Source of the DNA: Leclercia adecarboxylata
GTDB taxonomy: Bacteria > Pseudomonadota > Gammaproteobacteria > Enterobacterales > Enterobacteriaceae
DNA length: 64,000 bases
Direction: 5' to 3'
Assembly: GCA_002360945.1 (NCBI GenBank)
Contig: DERO01000003.1
Coordinates: 62,001-126,000, forward strand
The notes beneath the pieces are model-generated. The model was not told the origin of the DNA. It was given only the letters and a program-made list of their open reading frames with translations, and ran no database searches. A program made the translations under genes and the position numbers. How positions within the stretch are numbered: position 1 is the stretch's first letter; every line of letters starts with the position of its first letter. This document shows positions 8,525-17,344 of this stretch, one piece after another.

Positions 8525-9868
8525 ATGTCTGCCAACCATGCTGCGTTTAACCTGATATTCCGCTTTGTTGAAAACTATGTCAGCCCCATTGCCGGACGCA
8601 TCTCTTCCCAGCGTCACGTGATGGCGATCCGCGACGGCTTTATCTCCGCTATGCCGTTTATGATCGTCGGCTCGTTCTTACTGGTATTTGCCTACCCGCC
8701 GTTTTCACCGGACACCACCTGGGGCTTTGCCCGCGCCTGGCTGGATATGGCAAAACAGTTTGAAGGCCAGATCCTGACCCCGTTCGATATGACGATGGGG
8801 GTGATGTCCCTCTATATTTGTGCCGCTATCGCCTATAACCTCGGCAAGCACTACGTTAAATCACACCAGCTCGACCCCTTCATGTGCGCCATGCTGTCGC
8901 TGATGGCCTTCCTGCTGATTGCTGCGCCAAAAACCAAAGGTGCGTTGCCAGTGGATAGCCTCGGTGGGACGGGGATTTTCACCGCCATTCTGGTGGCGAT
9001 CTACTGTGTGGAGATGATGCGTTTCCTGAAGGCGCACAATATCGGTATCCGCCTGCCCGATCAGGTGCCGCCGATGATCAAGAACTCCTTCGATCTGCTG
9101 ATCCCGGTGCTGGTGGTGGTGTTAACCCTCTACCCGCTGAGCCTGTTCATCCAGTCTGAATTTGGCATGCTGATCCCGCAGGCGATCATGGCCATCTTTA
9201 AGCCGCTGGTTTCCGCGGCGGACTCCCTGCCGGCGATCCTGCTGGCGGTGCTGATTGGTCATCTGCTGTGGTTTGCCGGCATTCACGGGGCGGCGATTGT
9301 CTCCGGGATGCTGCAAATGTTCTGGCTGACCAATCTTGGGGCGAACCAGACCGCGCTGGCGCAGAGCGCGCCGCTGCCGCACATCTTTATGGAGGCGTTC
9401 TGGACCTTCTTCATTGTGATTGGCGGCTCCGGGGCGACGATGGGGCTGGTGTTCTGTTATCTGCGCAGCCGCTCGGCGCACCTGCGTTCGATTGGCCGTC
9501 TGAGCGTGGTACCGAGTATTTTCAACATTAACGAGCCGGTGATCTTTGGTACGCCAATCGTGATGAACCCGGTATTCTTTATCCCGTTCCTGCTGGCACC
9601 GATGGTGAATGCGGTGCTGGCGTGGGCAGCGATGAAGCTGGATCTGATTGGTCGCGTGATCTCCGTGGTGCCTTGGACGGCACCTGCGCCGGTGGGCGCC
9701 GCCTGGGCGCTGGGCTGGGATTTCCGCGCGGCGGTACTGGTGGTGCTGTTAGCCCTCGTTTCCGCCATCATCTACTACCCGTTCTTTAAAGTGTACGAGA
9801 AGCAGCTGCTGGCGCAGGAGGCCGAAGAGGCCCAGCGTGCCGACGAGGAAAGTCAGCAGGTGGCATAG
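8525..9868 (+). CDS. PTS sugar transporter subunit EIIC, cellobiose/chitobiose (Lac) family, without EIIA or EIIB
   Basis: 447-residue inner-membrane permease of the ChbC/CelB type, which carries beta-linked disaccharides such as cellobiose, chitobiose or lichenan fragments. It has about ten hydrophobic segments. The two known substrate-contact motifs are present: WFAGIHG (249-255, H254) and FNINEPVIFGTPIVMNP (333-349, E337). The C-terminus is an Ala/Glu-rich tail with no fused EIIB or EIIA. A strong AGGAGA ribosome site precedes the ATG and a terminator follows. No EIIA, EIIB, phosphoglycosidase or regulator is adjacent, so it must borrow phosphoryl-transfer partners from another locus. Absent here in E. 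coli K-12. Confidence 0.92.
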   Translation: MSANHAAFNLIFRFVENYVSPIAGRISSQRHVMAIRDGFISAMPFMIVGSFLLVFAYPPFSPDTTWGFARAWLDMAKQFEGQILTPFDMTMGVMSLYICAAIAYNLGKHYVKSHQLDPFMCAMLSLMAFLLIAAPKTKGALPVDSLGGTGIFTAILVAIYCVEMMRFLKAHNIGIRLPDQVPPMIKNSFDLLIPVLVVVLTLYPLSLFIQSEFGMLIPQAIMAIFKPLVSAADSLPAILLAVLIGHLLWFAGIHGAAIVSGMLQMFWLTNLGANQTALAQSAPLPHIFMEAFWTFFIVIGGSGATMGLVFCYLRSRSAHLRSIGRLSVVPSIFNINEPVIFGTPIVMNPVFFIPFLLAPMVNAVLAWAAMKLDLIGRVISVVPWTAPAPVGAAWALGWDFRAAVLVVLLALVSAIIYYPFFKVYEKQLLAQEAEEAQRADEESQQVA

Positions 9869-9876
9869 GTAAAAGC

Positions 9877-9903
9877 AAAACGGCAACCTCGGTTGCCGTT
9901 TTT
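9877..9903 (+). terminator. Terminator after the PTS EIIC gene
   Basis: Arms CGGCAAC/GTTGCCG (9881-9887, 9892-9898) are flanked by A4 and T5 runs, so it can work in both directions. The same stem recurs at 33163-33190. Confidence 0.85.
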
Positions 9904-9910
9904 AATGTGT

Positions 9911-9960
9911 GTACCCTCTCCCTGTGGGAGAGGGTCAGGGTGAGGGCATCAGGCCTCACC
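9911..9960. repeat. Dispersed intergenic repeat (CCCTCTCCC...GGGAGAGGG type)
   Basis: Contains CCCTCTCCCTGTGGGAGAGGG-like inverted arms followed by GTGAGGGCATCAGGCCTCACC. Near copies lie at 25273-25321 (inverse orientation) and 33119-33153. It resembles the short palindromic intergenic units scattered in enterobacterial genomes and is placed between the PTS terminator and the 3' end of fhuF. Confidence 0.7.
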
Positions 9961-9980
9961 CAATATCAGGCCGCACCCGT

Positions 9981-10769
9981 TTATTTAAGCGTGCAATCCC
10001 CGCACTGCTGTACATCCGGCAGGCGATAGCGCTGACAGCAGGTGCGACGCACCAGCAGCCCGTCGCGCGGAACCACTGTGCGGTAAAGCGGGTTATCACG
10101 CCCATCCGACAGCTGGCGGGCAAAGAAAAGGGACTGGCGCAGCGCGTCGACCTTCTCATCACCCAGCAGGGTTTTCATTTCGTTCAAATACCAGTGAATT
10201 AAATACCCGGTATTGCTCCAGATAAGTTTGCCGTTAATCTCACCCGTCTCTTCCAGCGCATCAACGACCGGGATCAGCGCCCGGGTAATCAGCACTTCAA
10301 TTCTTTGCTGCGCAGAAAGCGAGGTTGTCTGGCTGTCTTCCTGGACGTCGATCCAGAAGCAGGCGGCGCGCCCGGTTTCGTGGAACTCGACGTGGAAATG
10401 CTCAGGGGAGAGATCCAGCGCCACGTCCTGGGTGAGCAGGGCCAGCATCATCGGCGGCACCATCAGCCCGATATACCATTGCGCCCAGAGCGACAGCAGC
10501 GGTTTGTTCTCGCGCGCCAGGGTGGGTTGATTGCGGTAGATGTGATCCGCATAGGTCGCCATCAACGACTGCAGCTCGGCAGGGCGTTGCCACTGCGCCA
10601 GCGTCAGGGCGTGATGCGGAGGAGTCTCATCCAGCTTGATGACGTCCAGCATATGCGCACGCGTCTCGGCAATAGCGTCACGTACCGCATCCGCAAGCCC
10701 GGAAGGCCCGGCCGGAAGGCGGGTTTGCCAGATAACATTCTCAATGACGTGTGCAGAGCGTATGGCCAT
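9981..10769 (-). CDS. fhuF: Siderophore-iron reductase FhuF
   Basis: 262 residues, identical in length to E. coli FhuF. It is a cytoplasmic-face [2Fe-2S] protein that reduces ferric iron released from hydroxamate siderophores. The cluster ligands are at the extreme C-terminus: C244 and C245 in RRTCCQRYR, and C256 and C259 in QQCGDC. The middle contains the conserved HFHVEFHETGR and AQWYIGLMVPP. A Fur-type box lies about 20 bases upstream of the start. Divergent yjjZ has its own Fur-like box 80 bases away, so the whole intergenic region appears iron-controlled. Confidence 0.96.
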   Translation of the reverse strand: MAIRSAHVIENVIWQTRLPAGPSGLADAVRDAIAETRAHMLDVIKLDETPPHHALTLAQWQRPAELQSLMATYADHIYRNQPTLARENKPLLSLWAQWYIGLMVPPMMLALLTQDVALDLSPEHFHVEFHETGRAACFWIDVQEDSQTTSLSAQQRIEVLITRALIPVVDALEETGEINGKLIWSNTGYLIHWYLNEMKTLLGDEKVDALRQSLFFARQLSDGRDNPLYRTVVPRDGLLVRRTCCQRYRLPDVQQCGDCTLK

Positions 10770-10790
10770 AATTGGGCTGGATAAAAATCT

Positions 10791-10810
10791 AAATGATAAT
10801 GATTGCCAAT
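10791..10810 (-). promoter_or_regulatory. Fur box upstream of fhuF
   Basis: AAATGATAATGATTGCCAAT matches the left two hexamers of the Fur consensus GATAATGATTATCATTATC well and the third partly. It sits 22 bases before the fhuF start, where Fur would block transcription in iron-rich cells. Confidence 0.8.
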
Positions 10811-10889
10811 CCTAACTATAGATAAAACCGTGCGCAAGATTTTTTACATAAATACGCTCTACGCTGACAAATGAGAAATTATATCATAT

Positions 10890-10908
10890 GATATTGGTTA
10901 TCATTATC
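10890..10908 (+). promoter_or_regulatory. Fur box upstream of yjjZ
   Basis: GATATTGGTTATCATTATC matches the 19-bp Fur consensus at 16 positions by eye. It lies 16 bases before the yjjZ start codon. Confidence 0.8.
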
Positions 10909-10924
10909 GAGGTGGGGACAGATC

Positions 10925-11155
10925 ATGTTGAGCAGAGCGTTAGGGAGTGGATGGGGAGTGATACTGCCGGGGGCGGTGATGACCGGGCTGGCCTTTACCG
11001 ATCTGTCGCTGGCGGTCTGGAAACTGATTATCGTGTCGGGATTACTGATGTCATCGGTCATGATCTGGCATAAACAACTGCGGCACTTTGTGCTGCTGCC
11101 ATCCTGTGTCGCGCTCATTGCGGGAATGTGGGTTCTGGCGATGAATCTGAACTGA
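10925..11155 (+). CDS. yjjZ: YjjZ, small DUF1435 membrane protein
   Basis: 76 residues, almost wholly hydrophobic, with two or three short membrane spans (VILPGAVMTGLAFTDL, LIIVSGLLMSSVMIW, VLLPSCVALIAGMWVLAM). It has the DUF1435 opening MLSRALGSGWGV. The function is unknown. The Fur box just upstream, shared with divergent fhuF, places it in the iron-starvation response, as reported for the E. coli homologue. GGTGGGG six or so bases upstream can serve as ribosome site. Confidence 0.85.
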   Translation: MLSRALGSGWGVILPGAVMTGLAFTDLSLAVWKLIIVSGLLMSSVMIWHKQLRHFVLLPSCVALIAGMWVLAMNLN

Positions 11156-11195
11156 AAGGAAAACAAGGGAGAATTTCAGGGAGAGATAAGATAAT

Positions 11196-11281
11196 TGGTG
11201 CGAGGGGGGGGACTCGAACCCCCACATCCTAAGGACACTAACACCTGAAGCTAGCGCGTCTACCAATTCCGCCACCTTCGC
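11196..11281 (-). tRNA. leuQ: tRNA-Leu (CAG), third in transcription order
   Basis: 86 bases including an encoded CCA. The acceptor stem GCGAAGG pairs with CCCTCGC plus discriminator A, the anticodon CAG lies in GCTTCAGGTG, and there is a long class II variable arm. One base shorter in the variable arm than E. coli leuQPV. The symbol is by position only. Confidence 0.95.
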
Positions 11282-11313
11282 ACAGTCATCTTATTGTATT
11301 GATATCGCCTCGT

Positions 11314-11399
11314 TGGTGCGAGGGGGGGGACTCGAACCCCCACATCCTAAGGACACTAACACCTGAAGCTAGCGCGTCTACCAATTCCGCCACCTTCGC
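11314..11399 (-). tRNA. leuP: tRNA-Leu (CAG), second in transcription order
   Basis: 86 bases, identical in sequence to its two neighbours, with encoded CCA and anticodon CAG. The spacers on either side are 32 and 29 bases and unlike each other, so only the tRNA units are kept identical. Confidence 0.95.
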
Positions 11400-11428
11400 C
11401 CAGTGCGAGCAATATCAATCATGGTTGT

Positions 11429-11514
11429 TGGTGCGAGGGGGGGGACTCGAACCCCCACATCCTAAGGACACTAACACCTGAAGCTAGCGCGTCTACCAAT
11501 TCCGCCACCTTCGC
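11429..11514 (-). tRNA. leuV: tRNA-Leu (CAG), first in transcription order
   Basis: 86 bases, identical to the other two copies. It is the promoter-proximal copy; about 40 bases separate it from the -10 element. CAG reads CUG, the most used leucine codon in the surrounding genes. Confidence 0.95.
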
Positions 11515-11554
11515 ATACCAACGATACAAAAAAGTATCGCAACCACGGAGGCGC

Positions 11555-11582
11555 ATTCTAGATGTTTTCAGCTGTTCGTCAA
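11555..11582 (-). promoter_or_regulatory. Promoter of the tRNA-Leu cluster with GC discriminator
   Basis: On the minus strand TTGACG and TAGAAT are 16 bases apart and are followed by GCGCCTCC, the GC-rich discriminator typical of ppGpp-controlled stable RNA promoters. It overlaps the gap between rsmC's terminator and the tRNAs. Confidence 0.8.
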
Positions 11583-11612
11583 CAGATAATTGTGCCGGAT
11601 GTTTTGATTGTT

Positions 11613-11643
11613 GCAAAAATGGCCCGATCGGGGAGATCGGGCC
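11613..11643 (-). terminator. Terminator downstream of rsmC
   Basis: Perfect nine-base arms GGCCCGATC/GATCGGGCC (11621-11629, 11635-11643) with loop GGGGA (sense) are followed on the minus strand by ATTTTTG. It lies 12 bases after the rsmC stop. Confidence 0.85.
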
Positions 11644-11654
11644 GGAGTGAGACG

Positions 11655-12683
11655 TTATTTCTTCGCCTGACGGGTCATGATCGCGCGGTAGATCTTAAAG
11701 CGGCCGGTCTGGGCCAGCACTTCGTGGAAGCCGAAGACTTCATCCAGCACTTTCGGATACGGCAGGAAGGCGTTCGCCACGATGCGCAGCTCGCCGCCGC
11801 TGTTCAGGTGGCGTACCGCGGTGCGGATCAACGTTTGCGCCGCTTCGAGGCTGGTTTCCATCCCGTCATGGAACGGTGGGTTGGAGATGATCATATCGAA
11901 ACGGCCGGTCACGTCGGAGAGCACGTTAGAGGCGAACACTTCGCCCTCAATGCCGTTTGCCGCCAGGGTCGCACGGCTGGCTTCAATGGCAGAAGCGCCA
12001 ACGTCGGTGAGGGTCAAACGCACTTTCGGTGAGTGGCTGGCGAGTACGGCGGAGAGCACGCCCGCGCCACAGCCGACATCCAGCACTTTGCCTTTGGTGT
12101 GCGGCGTGAAGGTGGAGAGCAGCAGCTGGCTGCCCACGTCCAGGCCGTCACGGCTGAAGACGCCCGGCAGCGTTTTGATGGTCAGGCCATCCAGCTGGTA
12201 CTCGCCCCAGTATTTTTCCGCATCGAAGGTCGGTTTTTTGTCCAGACGGCCATGGTACAGGCCGCAGCGACGGGCGCTGTCGACTTTGTTCAGGGTGGCG
12301 TAATCCGCCAGCATCTGCTCGGCGCTACGCACGCCGCTGCGGTTTTCACCGATCACGAAGATATCGCAGCCCACCGGCAGGAGGGAGAGCAGGTTCATCA
12401 GCTGGAACTGGGCTTCGGGTTTGTTCTTCGGCCAGTAGTAGATCAGCGTATCGCAGTCGGCCACGTCGCTCTGTTCAGCCACCAGGCTGTAACGGACGCG
12501 CTCGCCCATCTGGCGGCTCAGCACCTGCCAGTGGTGATACTGCTGGGTGTGCGCGCGGCTGTCGGCGCACTCGAAACGGGCAGGCAGGTCATCCTGCATA
12601 TCTCCGGCAAACAGAATACGGCTATGTTCGAAATCATCACTGTGGCGCAGCAAGACTTCACTTGCCGGGGTAAATGCAGACAT
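11655..12683 (-). CDS. rsmC: 16S rRNA (guanine-1207-N2)-methyltransferase RsmC
   Basis: 342 residues (E. coli 343). It methylates G1207 of 16S rRNA in the 30S subunit using S-adenosylmethionine. It has two tandem methyltransferase-like domains: the N-terminal one (1-160) is degenerate and helps fold and bind RNA, and the C-terminal one is active, with motif [10 protein letters not shown] (200-208) and the catalytic NPPFH (268-272). It is divergent from holD and ends 12 bases before its own terminator. Nothing odd was seen. Confidence 0.97.
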   Translation of the reverse strand: MSAFTPASEVLLRHSDDFEHSRILFAGDMQDDLPARFECADSRAHTQQYHHWQVLSRQMGERVRYSLVAEQSDVADCDTLIYYWPKNKPEAQFQLMNLLSLLPVGCDIFVIGENRSGVRSAEQMLADYATLNKVDSARRCGLYHGRLDKKPTFDAEKYWGEYQLDGLTIKTLPGVFSRDGLDVGSQLLLSTFTPHTKGKVLDVGCGAGVLSAVLASHSPKVRLTLTDVGASAIEASRATLAANGIEGEVFASNVLSDVTGRFDMIISNPPFHDGMETSLEAAQTLIRTAVRHLNSGGELRIVANAFLPYPKVLDEVFGFHEVLAQTGRFKIYRAIMTRQAKK

Positions 12684-12785
12684 GAATTGTTCCTCAATAA
12701 ACTCAGGCGGGGATTATAGTAGGTAGATGGCGCAGATTCGACACATTTGCTATATTTGCGCGCCTGACAGACAGGAGTTTTCGCA

Positions 12786-13199
12786 ATGGCATCCCGACGA
12801 GACAGGCAATTACAGCAACTGGGCATCACCCAGTGGGCGTTGCGCCGCCCGGCGGCCCTGCAGGGCGAAATCGCCATCTCGCTTCCGGCGCACGTTCGTC
12901 TGGTGATGGTGGCACAGAGCCTGCCCGCCCTGAGCGAGCCGCTGATTGCCGATGTGCTGCGTGCCCTGGGACTGAGTGCCGATCAGGTGCTGCAGCTGAC
13001 GCCCGAGCGCGTGGCCATGCTGCCCCCCGATGGGCGCTGCAACAGCTGGCAGCTTGGCGTGATGGAAGAGATGACGCTGGAGGGCGGCAATCTGGCCACT
13101 CCGGTACTGGACGAACTTAACGCGAACCCGGCGGCACGTCGCGCGCTGTGGCAACAAATCTGCGAACATGAACACAATTTCTTCCCTCACGACGACTGA
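12786..13199 (+). CDS. holD: DNA polymerase III psi subunit HolD
   Basis: 137 residues, the E. coli length. Psi links the chi subunit, and through it SSB, to the clamp-loader complex. The N-terminal chi/tau-binding tail MASRRDRQLQQLGITQWALRRP is well conserved, followed by the compact psi fold. It is the first gene of holD-rimI-yjjG. Its last 32 bases overlap rimI in another frame, as in E. coli, so the two are coupled. Confidence 0.95.
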   Translation: MASRRDRQLQQLGITQWALRRPAALQGEIAISLPAHVRLVMVAQSLPALSEPLIADVLRALGLSADQVLQLTPERVAMLPPDGRCNSWQLGVMEEMTLEGGNLATPVLDELNANPAARRALWQQICEHEHNFFPHDD

Positions 13200-13611
13200 T
13201 TTAGCCCAGGCTTTTGAGATCGAAAAACGCGCCCACGCCTTTCCGTGGAGTGAAAAAACCTTTGCCAGCAACCAGGGCGAGCGTTACCTCAACTATCGGC
13301 TGGATGTCGATAATACCCTGGCGGCTTTCGCTATTACGCAGGTCGTTCTGGATGAGGCGACGCTGTTTAACATCGCCGTGGATCCTGCCTATCAGCGCCG
13401 GGGGCTGGGCAGAGAACTGCTGGAACATTTGATTCGTGAGCTGGAAGCGCGAGACGTTTTCACGCTGTGGCTGGAAGTACGGGCCTCGAACGCCGCCGCC
13501 ATCGCACTCTATGAAAGCCTGGGCTTCAACGAGGCGACGATCCGCCGTAACTATTACCCCACCGCAGAAGGACGTGAAGACGCCATCATCATGGCTCTGC
13601 CGCTTGGATAA
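13168..13611 (+). CDS. rimI: Ribosomal protein S18-alanine N-acetyltransferase RimI
   Basis: 147 residues, a single GNAT domain. It acetylates the N-terminal alanine of ribosomal protein S18. The acetyl-CoA pyrophosphate loop is QRRGLG (76-81), with the catalytic residues E103 (WLEVRASN) and Y115 (ALYESLGF) in their expected places. The start ATG lies inside the end of holD. yjjG follows after 18 bases, so the three probably share one mRNA. Confidence 0.96.
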   Translation: MNTISSLTTTDLAQAFEIEKRAHAFPWSEKTFASNQGERYLNYRLDVDNTLAAFAITQVVLDEATLFNIAVDPAYQRRGLGRELLEHLIRELEARDVFTLWLEVRASNAAAIALYESLGFNEATIRRNYYPTAEGREDAIIMALPLG

Positions 13612-13629
13612 CTAAAAAAGGTTGTAACG

Positions 13630-14307
13630 ATGAACTGGGACTGGGTTTTCTTTGATGCTGACGAAACGCTGTTTACCTTCGATGCGTTCGGTGGCTTACA
13701 GCGGATGTTTCTCGACTACAGCGTGACCTTTACCGCTGAAGACTTCCAGGATTACCAGACGGTGAACAAACCGCTGTGGGTGGATTACCAGAACGGGGCG
13801 ATCACCGCGTTACAGCTCCAGCATCAGCGTTTTCAGGGTTGGTCCGAGCGCCTCAACGTTCCGCCAGGCGATCTGAACCACGCCTTCCTTAACGCGATGG
13901 CCGAAATCTGCGCCCCGCTGCCGGGTGCCGCGTCGCTGCTCGCTTCCCTGAAAGGCAAGGCTAAGCTCGGGATCATCACCAACGGCTTTACCGCCCTGCA
14001 ACAGATCCGCCTCGAGCGCACCGGTTTTCGTGACTACTTCGATTTATTAGTGATTTCAGAACAGGTGGGTGTGGCCAAGCCGGCAGCGAAAATCTTTGAT
14101 TATGCGCTGGCCCAGGCCGGCAATCCTGACCGGGCAAACGTGCTGATGGTAGGGGATACGGCCGAGTCCGATATCCTCGGCGGGATGAACGCCGGGCTGT
14201 CCACCTGCTGGCTGAATGCGCACAACCGCCCCCTGCCGGAAGGAATCAAACCAACCTGGACCGTGGCCTCCCTGAGCGAACTGGAGCAACTCCTGTGTAA
14301 ACATTGA
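13630..14307 (+). CDS. yjjG: Pyrimidine 5'-nucleotidase YjjG
   Basis: 225 residues, a HAD-superfamily phosphatase that removes phosphate from dUMP, dTMP and UMP and also clears non-canonical pyrimidine nucleotides. HAD motif I is FDADETLF (8-15), with nucleophile D9 and acid/base D11. Motif II is the IITNGF region near 115. Motif IV is [13 protein letters not shown] near 173-185. It follows rimI closely. Its role in clearing damaged nucleotides fits the nearby YjjX, but the two are not co-transcribed. Confidence 0.95.
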   Translation: MNWDWVFFDADETLFTFDAFGGLQRMFLDYSVTFTAEDFQDYQTVNKPLWVDYQNGAITALQLQHQRFQGWSERLNVPPGDLNHAFLNAMAEICAPLPGAASLLASLKGKAKLGIITNGFTALQQIRLERTGFRDYFDLLVISEQVGVAKPAAKIFDYALAQAGNPDRANVLMVGDTAESDILGGMNAGLSTCWLNAHNRPLPEGIKPTWTVASLSELEQLLCKH

Positions 14308-14397
14308 TTGCCTGCCCCCCATTGATGGGTAAAATAGCCGCAAATTCGTATTCCAGATGCGTGGCGTACTGCCGCGCTTATTAAAGAAGATTTTACT

Positions 14398-15987
14398 ATG
14401 ACGTTGTCTCCTTATCTGCAAGAGGTGGCCAAGCGCCGTACTTTTGCCATTATCTCTCACCCGGATGCCGGTAAAACCACCATCACCGAAAAGGTGCTGC
14501 TGTTCGGACAGGCGATCCAGACCGCCGGTACGGTAAAAGGCCGTGGCTCCAGCCAGCATGCAAAATCTGACTGGATGGAGATGGAAAAGCAGCGTGGTAT
14601 CTCGATCACCACCTCCGTGATGCAGTTCCCGTATCACGACTGCTTGGTGAATCTGCTCGATACCCCGGGGCACGAAGACTTCTCCGAAGATACCTACCGT
14701 ACCCTGACGGCAGTGGACTGCTGTCTGATGGTGATCGATGCCGCAAAAGGCGTTGAAGATCGTACCCGCAAGCTGATGGAAGTCACCCGTCTGCGCGACA
14801 CGCCGATCCTCACCTTTATGAACAAACTCGACCGTGACATCCGCGATCCAATGGAAGTGATGGACGAAGTGGAGCGCGAGCTGAAGATCGCCTGCGCGCC
14901 AATCACCTGGCCTATTGGCTGCGGCAAGCTGTTCAAAGGCGTCTACCACCTCTACAAAGACGAAACTTACCTGTATCAGACCGGTAAAGGCCACACCATC
15001 CAGGAAGTGCGCGTCGTTAAAGGGCTGGATAACCCGGAGCTGAACGCGGCGGTGGGCGATGAGCTGGCAGAGCAGTTGCGTGACGAGCTGGAGCTGGTGA
15101 AAGGCGCGTCCCACGAGTTCGACCAGGGTCTGTTCCTCGCGGGTGAAATCACTCCGGTCTTCTTCGGTACCGCGCTGGGTAACTTCGGCGTAGACCATAT
15201 GCTGGACGGCCTGGTGGAGTGGGCGCCGCAGCCGATGCCGCGCAACACCGACACCCGTGAAGTGGTCGCCAGCGAAGAGAAGTTCACCGGCTTCGTATTT
15301 AAGATCCAGGCCAACATGGACCCGAAACACCGTGACCGCGTGGCCTTTATGCGCGTGGTGTCCGGTAAGTATGAAAAGGGCATGAAGCTGCGCCAGGTGC
15401 GTACCGGTAAAGACGTGGTGATCTCCGATGCCCTGACCTTTATGGCCGGTGACCGTTCCCACGTGGAAGAGGCTTATCCGGGCGACATCATTGGTCTGCA
15501 TAACCACGGCACCATTCAGATTGGTGATACCTTCACCCAGGGCGAGATGATGAAGTTCACCGGTATTCCGAACTTCGCGCCGGAGCTGTTCCGTCGTATC
15601 CGCCTGCGGGATCCGCTGAAGCAGAAACAGCTGTTGAAAGGGCTGGTTCAGCTGTCGGAAGAGGGTGCGGTGCAGGTGTTCCGTCCAATTTCCAATAACG
15701 ACCTGATTGTTGGTGCCGTCGGTGTGCTGCAGTTTGACGTGGTGGTTGCCCGCCTGAAGAGCGAATACAACGTTGAAGCGATTTACGAATCGGTCAACGT
15801 GGCGACGGCGCGCTGGGTTGAGTGTTCTGACGTGAAGAAATTCGAAGAATTTAAGCGCAAGAACGAAATCCAGCTGGCGCTGGACGGCGGCGATAACCTC
15901 ACCTATATCGCCCCAACCATGGTTAACCTGAACCTGGCGCACGATCGTTACCCCGATGTTCAGTTCCGCAAAACCCGCGAGCACTAA
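14398..15987 (+). CDS. prfC: Peptide chain release factor 3
   Basis: 529 residues, the E. coli length. RF3 is the GTPase that removes RF1/RF2 from the ribosome after termination. GTPase motifs are G1 SHPDAGKTT (20-28), G2 near RGISIT, G3 DTPGH and G4 NKLDRD, followed by the EF-Tu-like domain 2 and the C-terminal domain. Codon choice is strongly biased, as expected for a well expressed gene. The long frame on the opposite strand is only its shadow. Confidence 0.98.
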   Translation: MTLSPYLQEVAKRRTFAIISHPDAGKTTITEKVLLFGQAIQTAGTVKGRGSSQHAKSDWMEMEKQRGISITTSVMQFPYHDCLVNLLDTPGHEDFSEDTYRTLTAVDCCLMVIDAAKGVEDRTRKLMEVTRLRDTPILTFMNKLDRDIRDPMEVMDEVERELKIACAPITWPIGCGKLFKGVYHLYKDETYLYQTGKGHTIQEVRVVKGLDNPELNAAVGDELAEQLRDELELVKGASHEFDQGLFLAGEITPVFFGTALGNFGVDHMLDGLVEWAPQPMPRNTDTREVVASEEKFTGFVFKIQANMDPKHRDRVAFMRVVSGKYEKGMKLRQVRTGKDVVISDALTFMAGDRSHVEEAYPGDIIGLHNHGTIQIGDTFTQGEMMKFTGIPNFAPELFRRIRLRDPLKQKQLLKGLVQLSEEGAVQVFRPISNNDLIVGAVGVLQFDVVVARLKSEYNVEAIYESVNVATARWVECSDVKKFEEFKRKNEIQLALDGGDNLTYIAPTMVNLNLAHDRYPDVQFRKTREH

Positions 15988-16291
15988 TCCCTTCTCAGAG
16001 CACGGCAGCCGCCGTGCTCTGCTTAAATCCCTGCCTTATTAAACCCTTACGGAATGTTCTTAATTCATCATCTTTTGTTACTTGTTGCTCGTTTTTTAGC
16101 CAATTCTGAAAGCAGCGCCGCGAGAGTGATCTATATTTAACTCAGTGTTTAACACCGGGCGCAGATGAAAGCTCCACTCAATGCGTGTTGATAAGGTTCT
16201 CATCTCGTCCGAGTGTTGATTGAAAGTATGAAAGACTACTAACACGTGATGTTTGACGCTCGAATTCGGAGCAAACCACAGGAATACATCG
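15988..16291. other. prfC-osmY intergenic region
   Basis: 304 bases. It starts with the hairpin after prfC. CTATATTTAAC at 16131-16141 resembles an extended sigmaS -10, which would suit osmY, but the match is by eye and no -35 is needed for that sigma factor. No gene was seen. Confidence 0.4.
15997..16020 (+). terminator. Hairpin downstream of prfC
   Basis: Perfect ten-base arms AGAGCACGGC/GCCGTGCTCT enclose AGCC. The T-run is poor (GCTTAAAT), so termination may be partial. Confidence 0.55.
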
Positions 16292-16909
16292 ATGAATACT
16301 AAAAAACTGAAGATTTCGAAAACTCTGCTGGCGGTAATGATGGGTAGCGCACTGGTATGCGGTTCTGCAATGGCAGAAACCACAGCTACCGATAAAGCGC
16401 ACTCCACAGCCAACACCGCTGGAGAAAAAATCGATAACTCTATGAATAAAGTCGGTAACTTCATGGATGACAGCTCTATCACAGCTAAAGTAAAAGCTGC
16501 ACTGGTGGACGCTGATGATATCAAGAGCACCGATATTTCCGTAGAAACCGAGAAAAACGTTGTCACCCTGAGCGGCTTTGTTGAAAGCCAGGCGCAGGCT
16601 GAAAAAGCCGTAGCTGTGGCGAAAAAGGTAGAGGGTGTGACCTCTGTCAGCGACAAACTGCACGTGCGTGACGGTAAAGAGCAGTCTGCCAAAGGCTATG
16701 CCGGCGATACTGCAACAACCAGCGAAATCAAAGCTAAACTGTTAGCGGATGACATCGTACCATCACGTAAAGTGAAAGTTGAAACCACCGACGGTGTTGT
16801 TCAGCTGAGCGGTACGGTGGATTCCAAGGCACAAAGCGACCGTGCCGAGAGCATCGCAAAAGCCATTGATGGCGTGAAAAGCGTTAAAAACGATCTGAAA
16901 GTTAAATAA
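16292..16909 (+). CDS. osmY: Periplasmic chaperone OsmY (two BON domains)
   Basis: 205 residues (E. coli 201). It is a periplasmic protein induced by high osmolarity and stationary phase that protects and helps fold outer-membrane and autotransporter proteins. The start is the ATG with AGGAA upstream; a TTG 13 codons earlier is in frame but has no support. The signal peptide ends GSAMA/ETT near residue 29. Two BON domains follow (about 60-127 and 137-205), each with the [16 protein letters not shown] strand and a [12 protein letters not shown] ending. It stands alone between prfC and ytjA. Confidence 0.96.
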   Translation: MNTKKLKISKTLLAVMMGSALVCGSAMAETTATDKAHSTANTAGEKIDNSMNKVGNFMDDSSITAKVKAALVDADDIKSTDISVETEKNVVTLSGFVESQAQAEKAVAVAKKVEGVTSVSDKLHVRDGKEQSAKGYAGDTATTSEIKAKLLADDIVPSRKVKVETTDGVVQLSGTVDSKAQSDRAESIAKAIDGVKSVKNDLKVK

Positions 16910-17033
16910 AACACGACAATCGTCCTTCTGGCTGAGGCCAGAAGGCGAGATAAGAATTACACCTTAGATATCGCCGTGAGCAACCTGAGCGCTCACCATG
17001 CGGTCGACATTAACTATGGTTAAGGAGAGTCTT

Positions 17034-17195
17034 ATGTTTCGTTGGGGCATTATTTTTCTGGTTATCGCGTTAATTGCCGCCGCTCTGGGTTTTGGTGGTC
17101 TGGCGGGTACCGCGGCGGGCGCGGCGAAAATTGTCTTCGTCGTCGGTATTATCCTGTTCCTGGTTAGCCTGTTCACCGGACGCCGTCGTCCATAG
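17034..17195 (+). CDS. ytjA: YtjA, small DUF1328 membrane protein
   Basis: 53 residues, nearly identical to E. coli YtjA. Two hydrophobic helices ([19 protein letters not shown] and [16 protein letters not shown]) are joined by the family motif [10 protein letters not shown] and end in a basic GRRRP tail. AAGGAGAG six bases before the ATG fixes the start. DUF1328 members are inner-membrane stress-linked proteins of unknown mechanism. It follows osmY by 124 bases and may share its stationary-phase setting. Confidence 0.93.
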
Positions 17196-17220
17196 CTCAG
17201 GTTATGGGTACGTTGACGAA

Positions 17221-17251
17221 AAAGGCTCATGCATGGCATGAGCCTTTTTTT
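17221..17251 (+). terminator. Terminator after ytjA
   Basis: Twelve-base arms AAAGGCTCATGC/GCATGAGCCTTT with loop ATG and a T7 run. It is one of the strongest in the window. Confidence 0.9.
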
Positions 17252-17344
17252 ATGCCTGACGTTTGTCAGCATCAGATTTGAGTAAAACACCGTGTCTACG
17301 CTACTGTGTAGTAACAGAACAAATAAAAAAACAGGAAAGCAGAG

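Noticed and set aside
9911..9960. ERIC element
   Set aside because: Length and sequence do not fit the 126-bp ERIC consensus; it is a different short palindromic unit.
11196..11514. CRISPR-like array of three identical units
   Set aside because: The repeated units are complete tRNA genes with encoded CCA, not repeats with spacers.
11051..11616. Short frames reading MAELVDALASGVSVLRMWGF over the tRNA-Leu genes
   Set aside because: This is the well known false translation of tRNA-Leu sequence; the repeats are the three tRNA genes.
14056..15984. 642-codon open frame opposite prfC and yjjG
   Set aside because: It mirrors the real genes, spans two of them and has a His/Gln/Val-rich composition typical of reverse-strand shadows.
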